The position numbers were made by a program, and so were the translations under genes. Below the pieces are notes generated by a model. The model was not told the DNA's origin and made no database searches. It saw only the letters and a list, made by a program, of their open reading frames with translations. Below are positions 36,580-46,671 of a DNA stretch of 64,000 nucleotides, piece by piece. Numbering within the stretch: position 1 is the first letter of the stretch; each line of letters begins with the position of its first letter. Source of the DNA: Competibacter_A sp037045685 (GTDB lineage Bacteria > Pseudomonadota > Gammaproteobacteria > Competibacterales > Competibacteraceae); assembly GCA_037045685.1 (NCBI GenBank), contig JBAOII010000001.1:1-64000 (forward strand), read 5' to 3'.

Positions 36580-36596
36580 ATACTTCTGGGCAATAA
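35606..36596 (+). pseudogene. IS481-family transposase, one frameshift
   Basis: About 330 residues once joined. The N-terminus holds an HTH (TRPTAELAAEIGVSETTVRR) and the C-terminus an rve integrase core: Asp in FVHVDVKYLP, Asp in VLTDNGKEFTD, Glu in HPQTNGMVERFNGRV. The frame changes near 35838, where an extra G in CTGGTTGCCG splits the gene after ELRKLLL. If the extra base is real the transposase is inactive; if not, the element is functional. Confidence 0.85.
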
Positions 36597-36752
36597 CTAA
36601 AGGGCGGTTTCGCTTGGCAACATATATTGCCTGCAAACATGGCAGTCGAGCATTGCGCTAGCTCCGGGGTCAAGCGCACGCGGGCCGTTCCTAAAATCCA
36701 GGTGAATACCTAAGTTATGCTATCAGAAGTAGCAGTAGAATAGGTGGTACGC

Positions 36753-38147
36753 TCATTCATCCTGCGACGGGCCGACCGACAGCGGCGGAAATTCGGGGTG
36801 GGAGGATGCCTGTTGCCGGACCGCCGGGTTGTATTGGAGGCAGTTGGGCACGCAGGGGCATTCGATGGCGATCTTAATCGGTGCGATCCGGCCTTCGGTC
36901 CTGAGTTGGAACAGGCGCGGCACCACCCGGTCGCGCAAGGTTTCGGGGTCGATGGTGTTGACGTAGATCTTGGTGCCGCCCTCGAATCCGGCCGGCGTCG
37001 ATACCCGCCACTTGATCAGCACTCGCCACGGCATGGGCACGTCTATGTCGGGCGGCTTGTAGTACCACTCCTCGTTGCAGGGAATGTCGGACCCGGTGGC
37101 GGCGTGGCAGGCATGAACCAGGTCAGAGACGCCGCGCAACTCTTCGGGGGAATGGTTCCAGGGCTGGCTGCGCTCGCTCTTGGAAAAGACTTCCAGGGTG
37201 GGGAAGCGGTGGCCGAAGCCGGCGTAGGCGATGGCGTGATCGTTTTCGGCCACCACCAGGTTGCGGTAGGCGGCGAAATTGACGGCGGCTTCGTTGTAGA
37301 TGTTGGGGTTGGCCCGAACCCGTTCCAGCTCCATCTCGTTTTGGACGCCGCGCTCGTCGATGGCCACCAGTTGCTTGTGGAGGTGGTCGAAGGAGGCCCC
37401 GGCCGGTTTCAGCCAGTTTTGAAACACCGCCACGTAGCGGACATAGCGGTTGTTGACATAGATGTCGCGCATGGCGTCGATGGTGAAGCGCAGATACTGG
37501 TAGTGCTCTTCCGGGGCCAGGGTCCCGGAGGAAGCCAGTTGATGGTCGTGCGTGGCCCCGTCGATGTAATGGCGCCGCCCGACGATCAGCTCGTGGCCGC
37601 CGCCGAAGAAGGCGTTGGCGAACTGGAGCCGCTCGTCGAGGGACATCCGATCCCAGGCGGACTCGTCGAACCCGGCGGCTTTCAAGCGTTGTTCCGACAG
37701 CCGGAGGACGTGCTGGCGGCCGGCCACCGAGGCCAGATAGCTGCGCTTGTGCTGCTCGATGGCGTCCGGAAGCCGGTAGCCGAAATTCTTTTGCCAGTAG
37801 TTGAAGGAAACGATTTCGAACAGGTTGGGGACGCGGCGGAATTCGGCCACGGTATCGAACAGCGCATCGACCTGGAGGTGGCGCAGCGTGGCGTATTTGT
37901 CGCCGGACTTGACCAGCCGCGCCTTCTCGGGCGGGGTGTCCAGATAGAGCTTGGCGCAGAACGAGCAATGGGCGTCGAGCTTGGCCGGGTCGAGCTTGGC
38001 CGGGTTTGGCGGCATCACTCCGAGCGGGCGATTGCCGCGGCCCGGCACGGTCCACACCTCGGTTCCGGTGAACGGATTGACCTGCTTGATGGTTCCATCG
38101 GCCATCCGTATCAGGTAATTGGATTCGGGAATGATCTGCGGCAACAT
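36753..38147 (-). CDS. DUF4921 protein, GalT/HIT-like
   Basis: A 464-aa soluble protein. It shows the HIT/galactose-1-phosphate uridylyltransferase-like elements: HCSFCAKLY (possible metal-binding), FDHLHKQLVAID (the His-x-His core) and WHS/NHSPEELRG. DUF4921 proteins are predicted nucleotidyl or phosphoryl transferases of unknown substrate. ATG 38147 with GAGG upstream is chosen over TTG 38159. It is convergent with the disrupted IS region. Confidence 0.75.
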   Translation of the reverse strand: MLPQIIPESNYLIRMADGTIKQVNPFTGTEVWTVPGRGNRPLGVMPPNPAKLDPAKLDAHCSFCAKLYLDTPPEKARLVKSGDKYATLRHLQVDALFDTVAEFRRVPNLFEIVSFNYWQKNFGYRLPDAIEQHKRSYLASVAGRQHVLRLSEQRLKAAGFDESAWDRMSLDERLQFANAFFGGGHELIVGRRHYIDGATHDHQLASSGTLAPEEHYQYLRFTIDAMRDIYVNNRYVRYVAVFQNWLKPAGASFDHLHKQLVAIDERGVQNEMELERVRANPNIYNEAAVNFAAYRNLVVAENDHAIAYAGFGHRFPTLEVFSKSERSQPWNHSPEELRGVSDLVHACHAATGSDIPCNEEWYYKPPDIDVPMPWRVLIKWRVSTPAGFEGGTKIYVNTIDPETLRDRVVPRLFQLRTEGRIAPIKIAIECPCVPNCLQYNPAVRQQASSHPEFPPLSVGPSQDE

Positions 38148-38214
38148 GCCGGGCCTCAACTGGTCGTGGTGGACGCCTCCATGCGGCGAGAGAGCGGAAC
38201 GGGCAGACCGGTCC

Positions 38215-38565
38215 TCAGGACTTTGGAGAAGCCGGCGGCTGCGCCGGTCGATACCGCAAGGGTTCCGTTTCGCGGATACGCCGATTCAGGTCCTCGATGG
38301 ATTCCGGCGGGACTTCCAGCCATTGGCGTTCCCGGCCGTCGGGCCGCACGGACTGCCAAGCCACCACCTGCCCGGAAAAGTCGAGAGTCAGCAGATGCCT
38401 GAACGATTCGGTTTCGGTTCGATGATCCCGATTGAAGTAACGGTGCGGATCGATGCCCGACCAGAGCAAAACGCCTATCTCGTCGGCGGGGTCGCCGCTG
38501 TATCCGATGACTCGAAACGGGTCGTCGAAAACCAAGCGTGGCCTCGAAGGGGAATCAGGATTCAC
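38215..38565 (-). CDS. Hypothetical protein
   Basis: A 116-aa protein without a recognised domain (FDDPFRVIGYSGDPADEIGV, LLTLDFSGQVVAWQSVRPDG). Its end lies 67 bases before the DUF4921 gene on the same strand, so both may be one transcript. No signal peptide or helix. Confidence 0.5.
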   Translation of the reverse strand: MNPDSPSRPRLVFDDPFRVIGYSGDPADEIGVLLWSGIDPHRYFNRDHRTETESFRHLLTLDFSGQVVAWQSVRPDGRERQWLEVPPESIEDLNRRIRETEPLRYRPAQPPASPKS

Positions 38566-38835
38566 GACTGCGTCTCCAAAGCTGATGTATTGGCAACAAA
38601 TGAACGGGGTTTCGGCATTTGCCGACCGCTCCGGTCAAGCTCCAAAGCGGTGAAGCTACCGTGCCGCAATATTCGGCGGCACCGAGGCATCAATGGTAAG
38701 CCCGTTTTTCACCAGCTATAAACATAGATCGAACCGTCCCGAAATAATATCCGGGACCGCCGCGTATCGCACTTTCCCTCTTCGGTTGGCCAAGGAGCGA
38801 TAGTCAGCGTTTTTCCGATCACCGCTCTTCGGTGT

Positions 38836-40983
38836 TCAGCCCCGCCGCCAAGCGTGGAAGCGTTCCACCCAAGCCAGTAATTTCTGGGGCGCGTGAGCCT
38901 TTTTCCAGACCCCGGCGGCGTACTTGTTGGCTTCCGCCAAGGTCGGATAGATGTGGATGGTGCCGAGGATTTTGTTCAGGCCGATGCCGTGGCGCATCGC
39001 CAGCACGTACTCGGCCAACAGGTCGCCCGCATGTTCGCCGACGATGGTGACGCCGAGAATCCGATCCTTGCCCGGCGCGGTCAGCACTTTGACGAAGCCG
39101 TGCGCCTCGCCGTCGGCGATGGCGCGATCCAGATCGTCGATGCCGTAGACCGAAACCTCATGAGCGATCCCCCTCTCCTTGGCTTCCTGCTCGTTCAGGC
39201 CGACCCGCGCCACTTCGGGATCGACGAAGGTGGACCAGGGGATGACCGAGTAATCGGCCTTGAAGGTCTTGAACGGACCGAACAGCGCGTTGACCGAGGC
39301 ATACCAGGCTTGATGGGCGGCGGTGTGAGTGAACTGATACGGTCCGGCCACATCGCCAGCGGCAAAAATATTGGGATAGAGCGTTTGCAGGTACTCGTCG
39401 GTTTCCACCGTGCGGGCGCGGGTGGCGGGAATTCCCAGTTCCTCCAGCCCGTAGCCGGTCGTGTTCGCCATCCGTCCCACCGCGACCAACACCGCATCGA
39501 AGGGAATCCGCGTATCTGAACCGTCGTGTTCGGCGATCAATATCTTTTCGCCGTTTTCCACCACGAACTGTTTGGCCCGGTGGTTGACGAGTACCTGGAT
39601 GCCTTCCTGCCGAAAACGCGCGGTCACCCGCTCCGAAACTTCCGGGTCTTCCCGGATCAGGATGCGCGGGGCCATTTCCACTTGGGTGACCTGGCTGCCG
39701 AAGCGGGCAAAGGTCTGAGTCAACTCCGAACCGATGGGGCCGCCGCCCAGCACCACCAATCGTTTCGGCAACTCCCGAAGATTCCAAACGGTATCCGAAG
39801 TCAGATAGCCGATCTCCTCCAGTCCCGGAATCGGCGGGACGAACGGCCGGGCGCCGGCGGCGATGACGATGGCGCGGGTGGTCAGCGTCCGCGTCCCTTC
39901 GGCGGTGGTCACCGCCACCGTCCAGGGCGAGGTGATTTTTGCGATGCCTTCGATCACGTCCACGCCCAGGCCGGTATAGCGCTCCACCGAGTCGTGCGGC
40001 GCGACTTCGCGGATCACCCGCTGCACCCGATCCATCACCTCGGCGAAATCGAACTCGGCGGCGGCCTTGCGGATGCCGAATTCCGGGGAGCGCCGCATGT
40101 GGGAGAGCAATTTGGCCGAGCGGATCAGCGCCTTGGACGGCACGCAGCCGGTGTTCAGGCAGTCGCCCCCCATCCGGTGCTTTTCGATCAGCGTCACCTT
40201 GGCCTTGACCGCCGCCGCGATGTAGGCCGTCACCAAGCCGGCGGAACCGGCGCCGATGACGATCAGGTTGCGGTCGAAGCGTTTCGGTTTGGGCCATTTC
40301 GCGTAGACCCGTCGCGCCTTCACCGCCGACACGATTTTTTGGGCGATCAACGGGAAGACGCCGAGCAGTGCGAAGGAAATCAGTAATCCGGGCGACAGGA
40401 TGCCTCTGAGCGAGTCGATTCGCGCCACTTGGGTGCCGGCGTTCACGTAGACCAGCGTGCCGGCCAACATACCGATCTGGCTGACCCAGTAAAAGGTCCA
40501 GGCCCGGATCGGCGTCAGGCCCATCACCAGATTGATGGCGAAGAACGGAAAGATCGGGATCAGCCGCAAGGTGAACAGGTAGAAGCCGCCTTCCTTCTCG
40601 ATTCCGGCGTTGATCGCTTTCAAGCGGACGCCGAATTGGCTCTGCACCCAGTCGCGCAGCGCGAAACGCGCGACCAGAAAGGCCAGGGTGGCGCCGAGGG
40701 TCGAGGCGAAGGAGACGATCACCGCGCCCCACAACAGGCCGAAAATCGCGCCCCCGACCAGGGTCAGAATCGCCGCGCCGGGCAGCGACAAGCCGGTCAC
40801 CGCCACGTAAACGGCGAAGAAGATCCCCGCCGTCAAGCCGGGATGCGCCGCCCGATAGGCTTCGATGGCCGCCTGCTGGGATTTGAAGTAATCGAGGCTG
40901 AAATAGCGGCCGAGGTCGATGGCGAAGAACGCGCTCGCCAGGATGGCGATCACCAGGAGGAGCAGGAGTTTGCGGGGGTTCAC
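38836..40983 (-). CDS. TVP38/VTT membrane domain fused to pyridine nucleotide-disulfide oxidoreductase
   Basis: A 715-aa two-part inner-membrane flavoprotein. Residues 1-225 form a TVP38/VTT domain with about six helices (GLSLPGAAILTLVGGAIFG, RLIPIFPFFAINLVMG). Residues 238-715 are a class I disulfide oxidoreductase like lipoamide dehydrogenase or mercuric reductase: FAD motif GAGSAG (244-249), redox pair Cys275/Cys280 (GGDCLNTGCVPSK), NAD motif GGGPIGSE and the C-terminal His-Glu region (HIYPTLAEANKY). GTG 40983 overlaps the glutaredoxin stop by 4 bases. Substrate unknown; thiol or quinone redox at the membrane is likely. Confidence 0.9.
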   Translation of the reverse strand: MNPRKLLLLLVIAILASAFFAIDLGRYFSLDYFKSQQAAIEAYRAAHPGLTAGIFFAVYVAVTGLSLPGAAILTLVGGAIFGLLWGAVIVSFASTLGATLAFLVARFALRDWVQSQFGVRLKAINAGIEKEGGFYLFTLRLIPIFPFFAINLVMGLTPIRAWTFYWVSQIGMLAGTLVYVNAGTQVARIDSLRGILSPGLLISFALLGVFPLIAQKIVSAVKARRVYAKWPKPKRFDRNLIVIGAGSAGLVTAYIAAAVKAKVTLIEKHRMGGDCLNTGCVPSKALIRSAKLLSHMRRSPEFGIRKAAAEFDFAEVMDRVQRVIREVAPHDSVERYTGLGVDVIEGIAKITSPWTVAVTTAEGTRTLTTRAIVIAAGARPFVPPIPGLEEIGYLTSDTVWNLRELPKRLVVLGGGPIGSELTQTFARFGSQVTQVEMAPRILIREDPEVSERVTARFRQEGIQVLVNHRAKQFVVENGEKILIAEHDGSDTRIPFDAVLVAVGRMANTTGYGLEELGIPATRARTVETDEYLQTLYPNIFAAGDVAGPYQFTHTAAHQAWYASVNALFGPFKTFKADYSVIPWSTFVDPEVARVGLNEQEAKERGIAHEVSVYGIDDLDRAIADGEAHGFVKVLTAPGKDRILGVTIVGEHAGDLLAEYVLAMRHGIGLNKILGTIHIYPTLAEANKYAAGVWKKAHAPQKLLAWVERFHAWRRG

Positions 40984-41255
40984 GGGCGTTTGGCTCCGGC
41001 GGACCGCAACAGCGCATCTAACCGGCCTTCGCGATCCAGAGCGGCCAAGTCGTCGTATCCTCCGACGCGAGTTTCGCCGATGAAGATTTGTGGCACGGAG
41101 CGACGTCCGGTGCGCGCGATCATACTGTCCAGTTGGCCGGGGTCGAGATCGACCGCGATTTTTTTCAAGTCGTCGACGTTCTTGCTTTTCAGCAACTGTT
41201 CCGCGCGCCGGCAGAACGGGCACAGTTGGGTGCCGTACATCGTTACTTCGGTCAT
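40980..41255 (-). CDS. grxC: Glutaredoxin 3
   Basis: A 91-aa dithiol glutaredoxin: active site Cys12-Pro-Phe-Cys15 (GTQLCPFCRRAEQLL), cis-Pro motif SVPQIFIGE and GGYDDLAALD. It overlaps the start of the TVP38-flavoprotein fusion by 4 bases, so both are translated together and probably share a thiol redox task. Confidence 0.92.
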   Translation of the reverse strand: MTEVTMYGTQLCPFCRRAEQLLKSKNVDDLKKIAVDLDPGQLDSMIARTGRRSVPQIFIGETRVGGYDDLAALDREGRLDALLRSAGAKRP

Positions 41256-41515
41256 TGTCGGTTATTCTTCGGGATGAGGAGTGATCAATTTAGATGACGC
41301 TCGGTAATTCCTAGCCGGCGCGATCCAGTGCCCGAGGGCGCGATGGACCGCATCGTATTCGACGCGAACGCGACGATTATCGATCCGATCCCGACGCCCC
41401 GGACGGTCACCGCCACGATTGGCGCCATCGCGGCCGACGTGCATACGGTCTTTGCATCCGGTTTCCTTCGTCGGGTCGAGCCACGCCTGGGGCCGGGCGC
41501 CGAACGGAATGTCGG

Positions 41516-41986
41516 TCAGCGCACGGCGTCGCGGGCGATGGCGGCGAAAATGGGATCGAGTTCGCGAGCCATCGCATCCAGCAGAGCGCTGTTGTAAGGG
41601 GCAAAGGTCGCGCTCGGCGCACGCCAGGTCAGGCTGGCCTTGCCGTCGGCGTTTTCGGTGACGTAGAAGCGCAGCGGCGCTTCGATGCCGGCGGGCACGC
41701 TGGCCTCCAACATGCGCACCGCGAAGTCGTTTCTGAAGACCATGATCACGGCGTTGCCGGGGATTTTCACCCCGCGCGCGGCGGCGCCCTGGCTGGCGCT
41801 GGCCTTGGCGACCACCGCCATTTTGTGTTCGGTCACTGCCGCTTCCAGCTTCGCGACCAGCGCCGCGAACTCGTGGGGCGAGACGAGAGTTTGGGTGCCG
41901 GGCAACTCGCCGGCGCGGCTCGGCGCGGCAAAACCGAGCGCGAGCAGGGCGAAGGCAGCGAAAAAGTTCAAGCGATGATTGCTCAT
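41516..41986 (-). CDS. DUF302 periplasmic protein
   Basis: A 156-aa protein with signal peptide (MSNHRLNFFAAFALLALG, cleavage after SRAG) and a DUF302 domain (LVSPHEFAALVAKLEAAV ... GNAVIMVFRNDFAVRMLEAS). DUF302 is a small heat-shock-like beta fold of unknown role. ATG 41986 gives the signal peptide; longer open reading upstream has no support. Confidence 0.8.
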   Translation of the reverse strand: MSNHRLNFFAAFALLALGFAAPSRAGELPGTQTLVSPHEFAALVAKLEAAVTEHKMAVVAKASASQGAAARGVKIPGNAVIMVFRNDFAVRMLEASVPAGIEAPLRFYVTENADGKASLTWRAPSATFAPYNSALLDAMARELDPIFAAIARDAVR

Positions 41987-42138
41987 GCGGGCTCCTGGAA
42001 CATGAAGCGGGAACGGGATCGCCGCAAGCCGCAGTTCGTGGCGATAAGATGCCCTCCAAAAGAATTGCGGCTCGAATTTTGGGCTTGAGGGTGAAGCCAT
42101 CGCGCCGCCATGACGGCGGCGAGCGCGAGGTCAACAGT

Positions 42139-42444
42139 TCAGCAGTTCGGGAGCGAGGTGCTCTCGTTGAAACCGAAGCGTGGAGTCAAGTCGCAGTTCG
42201 TGCCGACCGCCAGGGTGGCGCGCTCGGGGCTCGCGGGGGCGTAGCGGGCGGAATCGACGTGATGGCTCCGCTGGTTAAAGCCGTGGACCGCCGGGACGTG
42301 GCTCGGATCCTGCCGCCCAGGCTGGGCGGAAGCGGCGATACCGGGGGCTGGGCTCCGGTCGTTGAAGCCGGCAGCGCGAGCGGTGGACAGGCCGGACAGA
42401 GCGGCGATCAGGGCGAAGCTGGCGGCGGCGAGAGTCGTTTTCAT
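42139..42444 (-). CDS. Small secreted protein, GFN(D/Q/E)R-repeat family member A
   Basis: A 101-aa protein: signal peptide (MKTTLAAASFALIAALSGL, cut after ARA) then three variants of a short motif, GFNDRSP, GFNQRSH and GFNESTS. The damaged gene at 47873-48165 encodes the same layout with GFNERDT. No known family. It is divergent from the response regulator gene, which suggests regulation by that system. Confidence 0.6.
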   Translation of the reverse strand: MKTTLAAASFALIAALSGLSTARAAGFNDRSPAPGIAASAQPGRQDPSHVPAVHGFNQRSHHVDSARYAPASPERATLAVGTNCDLTPRFGFNESTSLPNC

Positions 42445-42710
42445 GCGTTGTACTCCTTACGATTTCGGGGTTCGGGGTTCCGCGTTTGCGGCAGGTTCAG
42501 GAATGCTTACGCGGTTCGGGCGGCGTTGGATGCGGACTCCGCCAAAATTTTTGGAGTTGGGGCAAATGCGGGGTGAGGTGATCATCATCCGGCTCGATTG
42601 CCTTCGCGCGTGATAAAAACGTGATTCCCGTCGCCGATAATCATCCTTGCAGAATCCAATAACGATGAACGATTTTCATCGGTGAGAGAGTCGGTACCGA
42701 GTTGAGAACG

Positions 42711-43421
42711 ATGGCGCGTCATGTACTGCTCGTCGAAGACGACCGCGAGATTGCCGATCTGGTCGAACTGCATTTGCGGGATATCCATTGCGTGGCGGAT
42801 ATCGCCGGGAGCGGACGGGAGGCGCTGGAACGGTATGCCCAGCGTCGCTACGATCTGGTGATCCTGGACCTGATGCTGCCCGATCTGGACGGGCTGACGA
42901 TCTGCCAGCGACTGCGGGCCGGCGGCGATTACCTGCCGATCCTGATGCTGACCGCCAAGTCGTCGGAGCTTGACCGGGTGCTGGGCCTGGAGCTGGGCGC
43001 CGACGATTATGTGGTCAAACCGTTCAGTTTCCCGGAACTGCTCGCTCGGGTGAAGGCGCTGCTGCGGCGGGCCGAGGCGCTGCGCGAACCCGGATGGTGC
43101 TGACCCTCGACGACCCCCGCATCGCGCGTGGCCCCCTGGTGATCGAGGTGAAGCAAGCGCCGGGCGCTTCTGGCGGGCCGCGAGCTGGCGCTGACCGCCA
43201 AGGAATTCGATCTGCTGCTCCATTTCGCCCGCCAGCCCGGCCGGGTGTTCAGCCGCAGCCAATTGCTGGATCAGGTTTGGGGTTACGGCCACGAAGGCTA
43301 CGAGCACACTGTCAACTCGCACATCAACCGCCTGCGCGCCAAGCTGGAGCCGAACCCGGCGGAACCTCGCTACCTCCTCACCGTCTGGGGCGTCGGCTAC
43401 AAGTTCGCCGAGTCATGCTGA
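42711..43421 (+). pseudogene. OmpR-type response regulator, frameshifted
   Basis: About 230 residues when frames are joined. The receiver domain (MARHVLLVEDDREIADLVE, phospho-Asp in LVILDLMLPD, Lys in YVVKPFSFPEL) is open to 43103; the wHTH domain (GRELALTAKEFDLLLHFARQ, VWGYGHEGYEHTVNSHINRL) lies in another frame and ends with the TGA at 43419-43421. Changes near 43085 and 43155 separate them. All key residues are kept, so these are probably base-call errors. It overlaps the histidine kinase start by 7 bases. Confidence 0.8.
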
Positions 43422-44901
43422 ACACCTCTGTACGGCAAGCTGGCCGTCGCGCTGATGGCGTTGCTGGGCGCCATCGGCCTGAGCTACGGCCTGATCAGCC
43501 ACGCCCTGACCCAGCGCTATCTCCAGGAAGCGCAGCAAGAGCTTCAATCGCGATCTGGCCCGCAACCTGGTCGCCGACCAGCGGTTGATCGCCGACGGCC
43601 GGCTCGACCCGAAAGCGTTGAAAGCCACCTTCGAACGCTACATGACCATCAACCCCAGCATCGAAATCTATTGGCTGGACGCCCAGGGCGCGATTCTCGC
43701 GTACTCCGCCGAACCGGCGGCGGTCAAGCGCGACCGGGTGGCGCTGGAGCCGATCCGGGCGTTCCTGGCCGGCGCCGAGCTGCCGATCTTCGGCGACGAC
43801 CCGCGCAGCCACGACGTCCGCAAAAGTTTTTCGGTGACGCCCATTCCCGCGACCGGACCGCCCGAAGGCTACCTGTACGTGGTGCTGCGCGGCGAGATGT
43901 ACGAATCTTTCGAGCGCCTTTATCGGGACAGTTTGCTGCTGCGGCTCAGCGCCTGGGTGTTGGCCGGTAGTTTGCTGGCCGGTTTGCTGGCCGGTTTGCT
44001 GCTGTTCCGGCTGCTGACCCGGCGGCTGCGACGGCTGGCGGCGGTGGTCGATGCCTTTCAGCAATGCGAGTTTTCGGCCTGCGTGCCCTATCGCGGCGCC
44101 GGTGCTCGGGGAGACGAAATCGAACAACTGGGCATGCACTTCGACCGGATGGCCGAACGCCTGCAAGCCCTGATCGGCATCTTGCGGGAACGCGATGCGC
44201 TGCGGCGCGAACTGGTCAATCACGTTTCGCACGATTTGCGCACGCCCCTGGCCGCGTTGCACGGTTATTTGGAAACGCTGCAATTGAAAGCCGACCGTTC
44301 GTCGCCCGCCGAGCGGCAAGCCTATCTCGACGCCGCCTTGCGCCACTCCCGGCGATTGAGCAGGCTGGTGGGCGATCTGTTCGAGCTGGCCAAACTCGAC
44401 GCTCACGCCATTCGGCCGCACCGCGAGCGCTTCCTTGCCGCTGAGCTATTGCAGGACATCGCCCAAAAGTACCGTATCGCCGCACGGGAGCACCGAATCG
44501 AGATCGACCTGGGCCTGCCGCCGACGGCGCTGTTCGTCGAGGCCGACATCGGCATGATCGAGCGGCTGTTGGATAACCTGATCCTCAATGCGCTGCATCA
44601 CACGCCGCCCGATGGACGTATCGCCCTCGAACTCGGCGCGCGGAACGAAATCGCCACCTTTACCGTCGCCGATACCGGCCACGGCATCGCGCCCGAGGAT
44701 TTGCCGTTCGTGTTCGACCGCTTCTATCGCGGGCCGCGCCGGGCCAAGGACGACGGCAGCCATTTGGGTCTGGGGTTAGCCATCGCCCGCCGTATCGCCG
44801 AATTGCATGGCGGCGAACTGCGAGCCAGCAGCGAACTGAGCCGGGGAACCCGCTTTGACTTCGATCTGCCGATCCGCGCATCCCGAGCGGATGATCTCTG
44901 A
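43415..44901 (+). pseudogene. Sensor histidine kinase, frameshifted near the N-terminus
   Basis: Frames break near 43430 (LYGKLAVALMALLGAIGLSY follows) and near 43550, after which the rest is open: periplasmic sensor region, helix 2 (LSAWVLAGSLLAGLLAGLLL), HAMP, phospho-His box NHVSHDLRTPLAAL, N box DNLILNALHHTPPD, G1 DTGHGIAPEDLPFVFDRFYR and G2 GLGLAIARRIAELHGG. Partner of the upstream response regulator. The stimulus is unknown; neighbours encode secreted proteins and a spondin-domain protein. Confidence 0.85.
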
Positions 44902-45047
44902 GCCGAGGCGACGGTTCGGCGAACCGGCGTCGTCGTGATGGAAAAGTGATGGTTCCGTGAGCGCGTCGTGAAGCCGGAGCGGCACAGTGCGTCTCGGATA
45001 CCCCAGCGGTCTCCGAACTTTCACCAACGCACACGGAGCATTCGACG

Positions 45048-45707
45048 ATGAAACCGTTAACCGCTTTGACGGCATCCCTGTTGTTGGCCACTTCGCTGGC
45101 CGGAGCCCAGGCGCAATCCGCCAATGGCGCGATGTTCGAAGTGACGATCACCAACATCACCCGAGGCGCGTTCTTCACGCCGATTCTGGTGGCGAGCCAT
45201 CGCCTCGGCGTGAACTTGTTCGCCCTGGGCCAACCCGCCAGCGACGAGTTGGCCGTCCTGGCCGAAGGCGGCGACATCGTGCCGCTGGAGCAAGCCTTGC
45301 GCGCCGACAGCCGCGTGATCGATGTCGCGAATTCCACCGGGCTGCTGGAACCGGGCCAATCGGTCACGGTGCGGGTGGCGGCGCAAAGCGCCGACCGCAT
45401 CAGCCTGGCCGCGATGATCCTGCCGACCAACGACGGCTTCATCGCGCTGAGCGGTGTCGCGGCTCCCCGTTTCGGCAGCGAGACTTACTGGGTGCCGGGG
45501 TATGACGCGGGCTCCGAGCCCAACGACGAGCGCTGCGCGGCCATTCCCGGACCGCAATGCGGCGGCGAGGGAGCCTCGCCCTCGGCGGGCGGCGAAGGTT
45601 ATGTGCACGTACACGCCGGGATTCACGGCATCGCCGATCTGAAAGCCGAAGAATACGATTGGCGGAATCCGGTGGCGGCAGTCACGATCAGAAAATCCGC
45701 CCGGTGA
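45048..45707 (+). CDS. Spondin-domain secreted protein
   Basis: A 219-aa protein: signal peptide (KPLTALTASLLLATSLAGAQ) then a Spondin_N domain (FEVTITNITRGAFFTPILVA, VRVAAQSADRISLAAMILPT, VHVHAGIHGIADL). In bacteria such proteins are secreted or outer-membrane associated and of unknown role. It lies 146 bases downstream of the two-component genes and upstream of the DUF1223 gene. Confidence 0.85.
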   Translation: MKPLTALTASLLLATSLAGAQAQSANGAMFEVTITNITRGAFFTPILVASHRLGVNLFALGQPASDELAVLAEGGDIVPLEQALRADSRVIDVANSTGLLEPGQSVTVRVAAQSADRISLAAMILPTNDGFIALSGVAAPRFGSETYWVPGYDAGSEPNDERCAAIPGPQCGGEGASPSAGGEGYVHVHAGIHGIADLKAEEYDWRNPVAAVTIRKSAR

Positions 45708-45771
45708 TGAGCGCTGCGGTGGCGGGCCATCGCGGTCCGCCCCGATCAATTGGATGGAACGGGGGTGAGGG

Positions 45772-46600
45772 GTGAACGAAAAAGTCCGGGCTGCCGGGCG
45801 GTGTTCCCGCGACAGGTGGATGCTCCTGCTGTCGGGCTTGGCGATGGCGGTGTCGCTGCTGCCCGCCGCTCCCTCCAACGCGGGCTGTCGGGCGCAAAGC
45901 GGGCCGGGGCAGGCCGCGCTGATCGAGCTGTACACCTCCGAGGGATGCAGCAGTTGTCCGCCGGCGGATCGCTGGCTGTCGGACTTGGCGGCCGAGCCTT
46001 CAGCGCGCGGCGAGGTGGTGCCGCTGGCCCTGCATGTGGATTACTGGGATGGCCTGGGTTGGCGGGACCGTTTCGCCCGGCCCGATTTCAGCGCCCGACA
46101 ACGCGCGCTGACCGCCGCGCAGGGGAGCAAGACCGTGTTCACGCCGCAGGTGATGGTCAACGGCCGCACCGCGCTGGATTGGCGTCGAGGACGCGGCGTT
46201 TCGCCGGCGGATCGCCGCGATCAACGCCCGGCCGGCGGAAGCGGAACTCGACCTGGAAATCGCGCCCGACGCCGGTGCTTGGCGAGTCTGGGTCCGGGGT
46301 CGGCTGCAACCTCGGGCGGCGGTGGACCGCGCTGGCGTGTTCGTGGCGCTGTACCAGAACGGCTTGTTCAGCCACGTCACCGCCGGCGAAAACGCAGCGC
46401 GGCAGTTGCGCCACGACCGGGTGACGCGGGAATTGGTCGGACCGTTGCCGGTGGCGGCGGATGGCGGTTTCGCCCACCCGCATCGGTTTCGCCCGCCGGC
46501 GGATGCCGACCCCCGCGATCTCGGCATCGCCGCGTTCGTCCAGGATCGAGCCGACGGCCACGTCTGGCAGGCGCTGGCGCTGGCCGCTTGCCCGGAATAA
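45772..46600 (+). pseudogene. DUF1223 thioredoxin-fold secreted protein, one frameshift
   Basis: About 275 residues. GTG start, signal peptide (LLLSGLAMAVSLLPAAPS), then LIELYTSEGCSSCPPADRWL with a CSSC redox-type pair, and LHVDYWDGLGWRDRFA, VFTPQVMVNGR. The frame changes near 46185 (RTALDW onward), after which the second half (VALYQNGLFSHVTAGENA, AFVQDRADGHVWQA) is open in the +1 frame to the stop at 46600. One extra base explains it. Family role in periplasmic thiol chemistry is suspected, not shown. Confidence 0.8.
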
Positions 46601-46671
46601 CGGGCATTCGAGCGCCCGGGTCAGGCTGCGCCGCGCGCCGGGTCGTCGTTCCTGCTATCGATTGGCCGCCA

